In this document: in pieces, positions 53,903 to 64,000 of the stretch
How the letters are laid out: every line of letters begins with the position of its first letter
How positions within the stretch are numbered: position 1 is the stretch's first letter
From: Whalleya microplaca
Lineage: Eukaryota; Ascomycota; Sordariomycetes; Xylariales; Xylariaceae
NCBI GenBank assembly: GCA_022497155.1
Contig: MU385725.1
Coordinates: 724,818-788,817 of the forward strand
Length of the DNA: 64,000 bases
Direction of reading: 5' to 3'
Notes under the pieces: generated by a model
What the model was told of the DNA's origin: nothing
The model's input: the letters and a program-made list of their open reading frames with translations, nothing else
Database searches by the model: none
Translations under genes and position numbers: made by a program

Positions 53903-56900
53903 ACTTTTCCCTAAAAAAGAAAGGCTCGCCTTAAGACTCGAATTTCGGACTTTAGGGAATAATCGATTTTAATTACTTTTTAACTAAAGGAGGGATTGCT
54001 TCGGGTATTTATACTATTATTACGCTAATAGGCTTTTATATTATAGCGCGTAAATAGCGCTTCTTTATAACCGTTAAAGGTGTTATTACGTAAATCTAAT
54101 TATATATACGTATTTTATACCTCCGTTTTTTAAAAAAAATTTTATTCTCGTTTTTTATTACTTAAGCTTTAAGCTTATTTCCGTTTTTATTATAACTATT
54201 ATATAGCCGCGGGCTTATTATTATTAAAGTATAGATTATTAAATCGCTTTTTTTCCGCTATTTATATTTATTTAAAAAGGCGTATAAAAGGCTTAGCCGC
54301 GTCGGGGTTAGCTTTATAAAAAGCGGCCAGCTGCTTTATTACATTTTTAAAATTTTCGGCCGGATATTATATCTTATCGATATTTTAATTTTTCTAGTTT
54401 ATTTAGTACTATAACTTGCGGTAGTACATTTGCGACGTAATAACCTGTTTAACTGTAAACTTTTTTTTTTATCGGGCTAAATTATTTCGCCTTTAAGGCT
54501 ATTAGCCGCTTGTCCTAGGAGCGGATTATTATAATAACGCTTTAGCCTATTAGTATAATATAGCGTTATAACACGCTAAGTCGGGGGAACTTTAAGCCGA
54601 TAAATGTTATTCGGTAGCTTTTTTTCGATTTTAAAATACTAACGAGTTAGGGGGAAGTTTAATTTATTTAACGGCTGATTTATAACTTAAGCCTGCCGTT
54701 TTTTAATAATAAATATCTTGTCGCTTATTCCGAAATCAAGTATTTTCCGGTGTTTATTTGCCTACTTAATTATGCGTTTTTACGCCTGCTTTATAGCGGA
54801 TTATATTATAGTAATAAAATTATTTAGCATTTTAGCCCGCTTTTAAGCCTTTTCCCGAGAGAGGCGTTTTTTTACGGGAAGATTATTAAAATCTACCGTC
54901 CGCTAATTTTAATCGAAATTTATAAATATAGCAAATCTTATTTTTATTTTATAAAGGGACATTTTTATTAACTCGTATAATAATAACGCTTGAGTATAAT
55001 TTATAGCCGGTAATAATTGCGACTAATTATTTTAATAGTAATTTACGAAAAAGTATAAACGCTAATTTAAGTATATATTTATAACTTTAATTTAGCCCGC
55101 GGTTTTATAGTAATTAAATAACGCTAATTTTTAGTCGACGCTTATAATATAAGCTAACTCGCTCGTAAAAATAGAGATAAACTAAAGGCCCCGATTACTA
55201 ATAACGCTATTAGGCGTATTAAATACCCGAAACAGTCTTTCGTAATATATTAATATTACGTTTAATACCGTTGCCTCCGTAATATAAGCGACACTTTAGG
55301 TATATTTTTCAAGTCGATTTATTATTACAAATATATTATTATACTTATGTTTATCTCTTAATATTATTTTAAAGTTTACGACTAAATATTGCCAAATATA
55401 ATCGGGCATTAGCAATAAATAAAGCTTTCTAGGGGTTTTATTACGCGGAATTTTAGCTAGCTAACACTTTAGGCAATTGTTTATATATATTATGGTGTCT
55501 ATAAATAGCCTTAGCTATTAATACTATTTTATAAAAAGCTTATGCGTTTTATTTTTTTTTTAAATATGCTATATTTAAGCGTTTATATATCTCGCGAATT
55601 AAATGTGTCCGTAAGTTGTCTTTTTCGGGAACTACTAATTACGAGTTATAAACGATTAGCTTATTTATTAATTACTAAGGCTTAATAAGGTTTATTTTAG
55701 CCTTTTCCCGATATAATTTTAAGTTAAGGTTTTTTTATTTTATTATAAAATTTCGTTTATTAATATTACTCCCGATAGGGAGGCCGGTAGTAATAATATT
55801 TCCGCTTTATCTAAAATAAGGATTTTAAAATATAAGCATGGTAATTTTAATAAAAGCTCGCTTATATTTAAATAATTTAGATTTATAAAGGTTATTAACT
55901 TAAATAAAATAAGGTATCGCTAAGCTTTTGTTTTTTTTTAGGTATATAGTTTTTCCTACTTTTATAAAAGTATATTAGCTACTATATTTTTTTAACTAAG
56001 CTTATATATAATAATAAAATTATATTATGCTAGTAGCTCCGCCTAATCTGCCTATCGGAAATTTAGCTTTTACTTAATACCGAAATATTTTAATATTTAA
56101 TAATCCGTTACTATTAGAAATAGGTTTCGGTATTAGGCTTTTATTAATTCCAGACGTTAGTATTATAATACTCGCATTATAATTAATATTTCTTTATCGT
56201 AAGCCTTATAATTTAGCTCCGCCTTTTATATAGTTTCCGAAAAAAAAGCGACCGGGTATTACTCGCTATCGTCCCTTTTTTGGGAGAGCGAGTTTGCTAA
56301 AACGTTATCCGAAACATCTGTTTTTACCCTCGTTTCGCGGGAATAATTAAAATAGGCTAAAACCGGAGCTAAGGTAATAAGGTCTTTTAATATTTTAAAG
56401 GCCGATTTATATTCGACGTTTTAAATAAAAAGCACGTTAGCTTTTATAAAGTTTATTAAGGGCTTTATTTTCCGACTATATTTAGGTATAAATTTGCAAT
56501 AAAAATTATAGAATTTAAGGAATAACTGTATATTTTTAACTGTAGTAAGTCACTTTTAGTCTCGCACTATAGCAACTTTTTCGGGGTTTACCCGAATGCC
56601 GTTAGTTCTAATAATAAACCTAAGAAATTTAATTTAAATAATATAAAATTTATATTTTTTTAAATTAACCTATAGCTTTATTGCTTATAGCTTTTCTAAA
56701 ACCCTAGTAATATATATCTCGTGCTTTTTTAACAAGTCGGAATATATTAAAATATTATCGATATACGCGCTATAAAAAATATCTAAAAAATCGAATAACG
56801 TTTTATTAATATATTTTTAAAAAGTCGAAAGGTTATTAGTTAGTTTAAAAAAAAAAACTTTATATTTATATGCCCCGTATTATATATAAAACGTCGTTAA

Positions 56901-59900
56901 TTTTTCGTTATCCGGATATATCCGAATATAGTTAAATATTTATCGGATATTAATTTTCGTAAATATTTTTGCTTTCGAAATACGCGCTAGCGTTTCTTTA
57001 ATTAAAAGTAACGGATATCGATTTTTTTACATTAATATATTTAACTTTTAATAGTTTACGTAAAACCGAAGACTATTATTTGCTTTAAATATAAAAAGAA
57101 CCGGGGCCGCTTATAATATAACGTTTAATTTTATAAATCTTTTTTGCAAATTTTCGATAATATATATATAAATTGCCTTTAGTTCGTTTAAAAATATTTT
57201 ATATAATAAGCTATATATTAAATCTTATCGCTTTTTATTATTTTTAAACTTAATATAATAATTATACGGCCGATTAGGAGGAAATTAGTTGGAGTTTACT
57301 TTATTAAAGGCCCGTAAAAAGTGTCGATATTATATAAGAATTATTTCTTAAAGTTTCTGCCGGAGTTTTTCCTCCTTTTCGTCCGGAAGGCTATTAAGGG
57401 CTTATTGTTTTTCCTTAATTTTTTTATCGATTTCGTATAAATTTATTATACCGATATACGATTTTTTAGCGGCTTTTAGAAAAGGTGCCGCTAAAATTAC
57501 CGCTATATTTATAACGGGGCGATATCGGTATTAAGAGAAAACATTTTATATTAAGCGATAGGGCTTATATCTGTCGTAAAGCTACTTATTTTTTTTAAAA
57601 AAAGGCTTAAATTTTTTCGGCAGCAGTTTTAAAACCTTCCTTATGTCGGCTATTTTACGATATATTTTTCGGATATTGTCTTAAAGCCTGCTATTTTTAA
57701 CGGGGGAAATCGGCCGTAAATAAATATATTTAAGTCGATATTTCGCCCGTATAAACGTAGCCTTTATCGGCTATTCGACTTTTAGCAACTTTAGTTTAGC
57801 TATTTTTTAATATATAACGCCTAATTTAGCTGGAGCTATAAGGTTTAAATCTATTTTATTTAATTAAAATTTTAGTTTTTTTGCCTATTAAGATTTTTTT
57901 TCGTTAGGGATTATTTTTATAGTTATTAAAGGGCGGTTATATTAATATAGGGCCGGTAATATTTTGTTTTAATAGGGCCGGTTTTTTAATTTCTCGAAAT
58001 ATTACTAAATGTCCGGTAAGAGATTATTATATACGTTAAGCCGTATTTTTAGGGTGCCCGAAAAACTGTTAATAAGCTATATTTTTAGAAAAATTAAATT
58101 TTCCCGGCGAATATCCGGAAGGACGTTATAATTATAAAACTAATAGCGACCGATTAATATGTCGTATTTTAGGTTTAATATAATAAAAGCTACTTTTTAT
58201 AAAGTTTATTCCTAAATACGTTAATTTATAATTAGCGTTTTTATAATTATTTATAAGTTTTTTAAGTTATAACTTTTAATTATTTATAACCGGAATCCCG
58301 TTATAACCTTTAAATTTAAGTATTATTTAATTAATTTAGTAAGTTTAAAATTTATAAAAATATATTTATTTGCTTTTATATCGGTAAGGGTATTTTTAAT
58401 AGTAATAGAAATTTTATTAATTATAATAAAACTTTTTATAAGAAATTAATTTTTGCCAAAATATCGATTTAAGTAATTTGCTAATATATTAATTACTTCT
58501 ATTAATATTACTTTTAAAAGGGAGTTTATTTTGCCTAAAGTTATATATTTCCCGATCCGTTATTTTGGCTTGTATTACTAACCGATAAGGATTTTTTACG
58601 CTATTTGTAATATATATAAATAGAAGCGACTAAAGCGTCCCGATTTATACCGTTATAGCTTTATTTATATCGCGGGTATAAATAATAAGCCGTAATATAT
58701 TTATATTAATAACAGTTAAAACATTATTTATTATTAATTAATTGTTATATTTTAGCGAATCCTGGTTTAAGGTATATTTAAACCTAATTTATTAAAACTA
58801 TACTTTCCGGAGCGGGTAAATAACCCTCCCGGTTAGCCGTAACTCTAGCGCCGGCACGCGGGGGTCTTTTTTTATAACCGCGTCCGCCGCTTTTTCGCCT
58901 AATATTAGTTTATATTTGCGTTTATGTATTACTATAACCGGCTCCGCCGGAAAACGCGTTCGCTTTTTGCTGACGTTTTTTGTTTTATTAAAAATTAAAT
59001 ACGATTTAGTCGCAATATTAAATAAAACGGGAAAAATTATAATTAAAGTTAATATATTAACTAGCTATAGCGTTTTAAATGCGGGATTATAGTTTCGCGT
59101 AAAATTTATTTTTTTACTTTATTTTCGGCAATATATATTTACCTGCCTTTTTTATAAACTCGTTTTTAAAATTATAAAATTTAGCTAAACTATTATTTAT
59201 AGTTAGGTTAATAAAAGCTGCTTTAGCTTTTTTATTCTCGTTTATATCCCGATATTACGTATATATATATTTTATTAAGGCTACTAACGTAATAATTTTA
59301 TCCGGGTAATCCTTTTTTAAATATTATTAAAGCTTTTTAACAGCTTTTTTTTTAATATTAAACTTAATATTTATTATACGGGCTTTATTAAAATCGAACT
59401 AATTAGCGTTAGCTTTTAAGCGGTTGTTTTATTTTCGGTATTATATAATAAAAAAAACGGTATTTTTAAAAGTGTTATTATAAAACTTAGGTATATCGAC
59501 TTTAGCCGATCGCTTTTTCTTTTCTAGAGTAGAAAATGTAAATACCGGGGTTTTATTTTATATAGCGGCCTAGGCATTTTAGTTTATAGCAGTAGCGTTT
59601 TTCACACGCGGCAGGGAAATAAAAGCAGGGGTAAAGGTATATTAGCGTGTCGGGGTATTACGCTAGCTTATTATAAGGTTAGTAATAGCCTGGTTAGCGT
59701 CCTTTAAGCGTCGATAAAGTTTCTCGGTTTTACCGTTTCCAGCCAGCTGTTGACGTAAATTTCCGACTATAGCATTAGCTTTTTAGAGTGACTTTATTAG
59801 ATTTGTTTTTTTTAGTTGGCAATTATTAATTATTATTATAGGTCCTAAATTTTAAACTGGAGTATATCCGATTAATAATTCGATAGTTCCGCCACAAAAT

Positions 59901-60825
59901 CAGTAATAAGCTAATTAGCATTATTTAATTTTTTTATAAGCTTTATTACCTTTAAATCTTAAATTTACAGCTAATTTAGTAGCTTTTTTTTTATTTCTTC
60001 TCCCTTTTTTCCTAGGGCGAATGCTTAATTTTTTATAACCCCGAAATTAATATTTTATTTTTCCGTAATGTAATATAAATAACGGTAGGTTTTATAATTA
60101 GCTATTATTAAGAAAATTTTTAGTTTTACTTCCTAAAAAAGGGCTTTAGGGTGTTATTGCGCTATTTTTTCAAAGGTTTTTTTGTTAATTATTCCGCTTA
60201 TTTCGGGCTATGCCTTTTTTTTTAAAAAAAGCAGGGGCGCGAAAGGAAATCCCGAAGATTTGCTTTTTATAAAAAACTTAGCTAGTTTGTCTTTATATTT
60301 GCGCGTATTTTTATCGATTTGCGCTAAAATAAGATTATAGCGGGTTATTATCGGTTTATCGGCAACAATTAGCTGCTTAAACTTCTCGAACGGGGTTTAA
60401 AAAATAATAGGTTTTAAATTTTCATTGTCGTTATTTTCGATAATGCGTCTTTTAATAACGCTCGGGTTATAGCTAAAGTAAGGCTAGTTCGGTCCGATTA
60501 TTAAGTGTCGGGCTAAAAGACTATCGCGTTCCGGGCGTTTATTTTTATAGAAAAAAGCCTAATTATATTTTTCCGGATCGAATTAGACTTTTAAGCGCGT
60601 TTTTTTCGCGCGTTCTTTTTTTGTTTTTGCTATAATAAGTAATGTTTATTAAGGGTATAAGTGTGGGTGTGGGTAATTTAAAACTTAATATAGCTAGAGA
60701 TATAGGCTTTTAGGGAAGGTGTAAAGGTATTTTAAATATATAATAAAAGCTATAATACTAATAGTTAATTAATTAATTAATAGAAATTAAGCCTTTTTTA
60801 AGCTATAAAGGGTTAATTTTACAAT
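53903..60825 (-). pseudogene. Degenerate gag-pol of the second Gypsy element
   Basis: Reverse-strand remnants of reverse transcriptase around 57130-56700, with INKTLFDFLDIFYSAYIDNILIYSD near the catalytic box (positions 56820-56740). All long frames are broken by TAA/TAG produced by C-to-T change. Other pol domains probably flank this box but were not read securely. Confidence 0.75.
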
Positions 60826-61031
60826 TATTACGGTGCGTGGTAATTACTAGAGGCAAAAGCTCTAATATTACTAGCTGTTATATTAAAATCGCAAGATAAG
60901 GAAAAGAGGAACAAATTTCCTAAGTGCGCGTTAAGGAAATTTATTTAAAAAAACCCCGCCGGGCTAACTCCGGTGGGTGACTAATGTGTGCACGGGCCAC
61001 ATACCACAGGTGGTCCGTGTGAACCGTGACT
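60826..61031 (-). repeat. Right LTR of the 53.7-61.0 kb element
   Basis: About 206 bp, the less mutated copy, retaining GC-rich patches such as CCCCGCCGGGCTAACTCC and GGTGGTCCGTGTGAACC. Confidence 0.88.
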
Positions 61032-63020
61032 AATAATATAAGTTATATCACCCCGCTTTTTTATAATGTAATTATAACTTATTACACCACTTAATTTATG
61101 TGTATTTTTAATGTATTTTTACTATACCTTTAAAGCTTTTAAATGCACATATATTACAACCACTATAATAAATTAAAAAAGGTTTATAAAAAGGCTAAAA
61201 AGGCATAAAATTAGCTTTAATAATTACTAATTATATTAGCTAAAAAGGCATTAAAAAACGAGGCATTAATAAAAGCTATTATAGTTATAAAAGTTATCGA
61301 CTTTATAAATAATTTCGAAATAGCTAATTATTTTATTATAAAAGGCTTATTTAATAAAAAAAGGCAATTAAAGGCGATTAATAATTAGTTTTTAATTGCT
61401 TTTATAATAGGCTATGTTATAGTAAGAAATATCGGCGATTATAAGCCGATATAATAATATAGCTTTCGAGAGCTAATATAAATACTCTCGAGCTATATTA
61501 ATATACCTTTTTAATTTTCTTTTTTTCTTTAGTTAAAAAATAAACACTTATTTAATATTATAAAATTACATCTTAACATAACGGCCTTTTATATATTTTT
61601 TAATTTACTAATTCCCGAATTACGTTAAAGCAGATTAAAATATTAAAAAAAGCTTTAAAATAGCTTTTTAATAATCCGGAGATACTATTAGCGAGATACG
61701 CGAAAGCATTAAATACTTAAGTCCATTAAATTTACACCCGCTTTAAATAAACATACGTAATATTAAAAGCGGTATTAAAAAATAATTTAAAGAAATAATA
61801 ATTAAAACGAGCGGCTTATAAGTAAAAATTAAAAAAATAATAAAACAAATTATTATAATGCTAGGCAGTTTTAAAAATATAGCTATTGTTATAGGGCTAA
61901 TGTGCCGTAACACATATATATCGCTTGTTTTTTTCCTTTTCACTCTCAAATAAAACATATATAACTTAGACAGCCTTGTCGCCGATAATAAACATATCTC
62001 TCCTTTCGATTAATCGCTGTTATAAGTAACTTTTTTATTTTGTCGCCTTAATTACTTCCGATCAGCTAAGCCATAAAATAACACCTTTTTTACTTTAATA
62101 CCTTATTTTAAGACATTTAGCTCCCTTAAATAAGCTTTAACTTTTTCGCCTTTTTAATTAATCGAGAAAAATAATTTAAATAAAGGCAGCAATAAAATAA
62201 AACTAAAAAAAAAGACTTTAATAAAACCCCTAAAAACCATTAAACTAACCGAACTTATAAAAAAAAGCACTAATTAAAAAAAAACTAATAATAAATAATT
62301 ATTTAAAATAAAAAAATAATGCTAAAAATAAACAAATTAATAAAAAAACCTATAAAAAACTTATAATATATATTAATAAGCTAATAATATAAAAATATAA
62401 AAATATAAAAAATATAAAATATAAAAAACACAAAAATATAGTAATATAAAAATACAAAAAAGCATAAGTTTTAATAAAGTAAGTTAAATATAAGAAAATT
62501 AACAGCAAAAAAAATTAGGAAGAATTAAAAAATTATAAAATATATAGCAAATAATGCATAAAAACGTACTATAGTTTAAACTTATAAAATAAACCAGGGT
62601 AAAATTTAAGTAACGAAAATAATATCCGAATTTTTAATTAGCCTATAAATAGTCTTATTATATAATTAATTAATTAATATAATATAATAGCTACGTTAGC
62701 GACTTATTATCGAGATTTTCTTTAAAAGTCTCTTAACCTTTAAGGCTATTATTAGCGTTTTAAAAAACAGTTATAATTTTATATTTAAAGTATTATAAAA
62801 CTATAACCTAATATAATTAAAAAAAATAAAATACATTCCCTTAAAATTAAACATAATTAAAAAATTAAAACAATTAGATAATAAAACATCTTAAACCACA
62901 CTAAATATAGCTAAAAAAAAATCTTTCCGACTAACCGATAATGATATAAAAAATCAAGGGTGTGTGAGAATAAAGTAAATAAATAAATAATGATGGAAAA
63001 AAAACCCTTATAGCTATAGC

Positions 63021-63038
63021 TAAAAGCTGCAGCTTTTA
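63021..63038. repeat. Perfect 18-bp palindrome
   Basis: TAAAAGCTGCAGCTTTTA is its own reverse complement. On either side lie AT-rich arms (about 62974-62995 and 63050-63080) that are roughly inverted copies of each other. Confidence 0.85.
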
Positions 63039-63866
63039 ATATAAGTGCGTGCTTTATTTAATTTATTTATCTTATTTACAAGTGGGGTTACCTAGTGACC
63101 CCGCTGTTACGGCGTGTTAAATAATTAAAAAACTATTAATTTTACTACTAATTAAAAGCACTAATAAAATAAAAAAAATTCGGCATTATATAATTAAAAT
63201 ACTTAATTAAAAATAATTAATTAAAAGACTTTATCCCTTAACATAACAAAAGATATATAAGTCGATAAAAAACTTATAAATTAAAATATAACTTCCGATT
63301 AAAAGCGATTTATTACAACCGGAAAAACTAGGTTTATAGTAATAAATATATTATTAAACTCTCGAAATTATTTATAACTTTTATTTAATAAAAATAATGT
63401 TATAAATTAAATCGAAAATATAATATATATATTTAATAAATATAACTTAAAAAATAATATTAAAATTAAAGAAATGTTATATTAAATAAATAATTAAATT
63501 AATAAGCGATAAATCGAAACTTTACTATTTTAAGATAAGGTATCGGGGTAAAATAAAAGTGAGATATTAAGTTAAAAATAAGTGTATATAGCTATTAAAG
63601 CTATTTATATATATAATTATTTAATTATTTAATGATATTTATAATAAAAAAGTGAAAGAGATATAAGGGAAAAAGTTAGCTAAATATAGGTATATAATCC
63701 ACTATAAAATGCCTTATAAAGTGCCCTATAAATACCCTATGGAGTGCTTTATAAATACCCTATAAAGTGCCTTATAAAGTGCTTTATAACGTGGCTTTAA
63801 AGGGCTTTTAGTGGCTCTTAAGCTGCTGTTAATACCCGTAATCCCCTGCCTTATAATATCCCTCCC

Positions 63867-63903
63867 TGATTTTTCAGCTAGCGTTCACGCAGCTGAAAAA
63901 TCA
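63867..63903. repeat. Perfect 13-bp stem hairpin with 11-nt loop
   Basis: TGATTTTTCAGCT at 63867-63879 and its exact reverse complement AGCTGAAAAATCA at 63891-63903 enclose AGCGTTCACGC. It is followed by a poly-A run. It could be a transposon end or a terminator-like structure. The intact GC bases in an otherwise AT-saturated block are notable. Confidence 0.85.
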
Positions 63904-64000
63904 AGAAAAAAAAAAAAATGAAAACACGCCCCACACTTGAATGCCTGACCTTCAGATCTGAAAAAAAAAATTTTCACCCCAGGGACCTTAGGGTAACAGG

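Larger units (their letters stand above)
53697..61031 (-). mobile_element. Second RIP-mutated Ty3/Gypsy element
   Basis: Direct repeats of about 206 bp at 53697-53902 and 60826-61031 (both beginning TATTACGGTGCGTGG, sharing CCCCGCCGGGCTAA and ending near CCGTRACT) bound a 7.3-kb AT-rich block. Possible target duplication is AATAA at 53692-53696 and 61032-61036, weak evidence in AT-rich DNA. Reverse-strand translation near 56754-56765 gives SAYIDNILIYSD, a Gypsy reverse transcriptase catalytic box (normally YIDDILIYS), so the element points to lower coordinates. The boundary could shift by one base, since both copies continue with A. The Asp-to-Asn change again fits RIP. No intact gene remains. 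Confidence 0.85.
61032..64000. other. AT-rich, RIP-like DNA without intact genes
   Basis: Extremely AT-rich with no open frame of substance; the 71-codon minus-strand frame at 61743-61958 is a by-product of composition. It contains several inverted repeats (61460-61500, 63021-63038, 63081-63105, 63867-63903) and tandem CCTTATAAAGTGC-like units at 63708-63790. It probably represents further RIP-mutated transposons whose ends I could not define. Confidence 0.65.

Noticed and set aside
61743..61958. 71-codon minus-strand hydrophobic frame
   Set aside because: Composition artefact of AT-saturated DNA without neighbours or start context.

Overview
This window comes from the nuclear genome of a filamentous ascomycete (Pezizomycotina, probably Sordariomycetes; the exact taxon is my inference). 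The signs are short introns of 50-130 nt with GTRNGT donors and YAG acceptors, GC-rich coding exons, fungal families (Zn2Cys6 regulator, CE5 cutinase, RNase T2, Liz1/Dal5-type MFS, CCR4), and blocks of very AT-rich DNA that look like repeat-induced point mutation (RIP). Gene models were built by hand from reading frames, splice signals and family landmarks. In nearly every multi-exon model the exon lengths sum to a multiple of three across all introns.

Layout. 1-5922: gene-free DNA leading into the promoter and leader of a CCR4-type deadenylase (5923-8156, +). 9072-9398: a MITE with ~90-bp inverted repeats and TA target duplication. 10010-18339 (-): a small secreted cyanovirin-N-like (CVNH) gene split in its second exon by a 7.7-kb RIP-mutated Ty3/Gypsy element (10191-17903). 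18.3-23.9 kb: gene-poor, with one good small secreted protein gene (21625-22097, -) and one weak one (19656-19898, -). 24-31.5 kb: a conserved-looking cytosolic protein (24036-24914), a four-helix membrane protein with a cytosolic tail (27120-28475) and a CorA-like membrane protein (29393-31487), all +. 32.4-37 kb: a divergent pair, a Liz1/Fen2/Dal5-type transporter (-) with a 9-nt microexon and an FAD-dependent oxidoreductase (+). 37.7-38.9 kb: RNase T2. 44.2-46.5 kb: a Zn2Cys6 regulator with a long His/Gln tract. 48.2-50.4 kb: a PIF1-family helicase. 51.9-53.0 kb: a cutinase with a GC-AG intron inside the catalytic Ser codon.

After the cutinase the composition collapses: a 502-bp inverted-repeat element with an 8-bp target duplication (53057-53558), a second RIP-mutated Gypsy element with ~206-bp LTRs (53697-61031), then AT-rich DNA with hairpins to the end. 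This is a two-compartment genome: GC-balanced housekeeping genes interrupted by RIP-mutated islands, with secreted-protein genes (CVNH-like, small cysteine protein, cutinase) next to them.

Most plausible functional unit: the transporter (32377-35210) and the oxidoreductase (35359-36969), divergent with only 148 bp between proposed start codons, suggesting co-regulated uptake and oxidation of a small nitrogenous or carboxylated substrate. No clearly novel multi-gene defence or biosynthetic system was recognised. The most informative observations are the retroelement that split the CVNH-like gene, with a RIP mutation visible even in its target-site duplication, and the unusual splicing of the transporter and cutinase genes.
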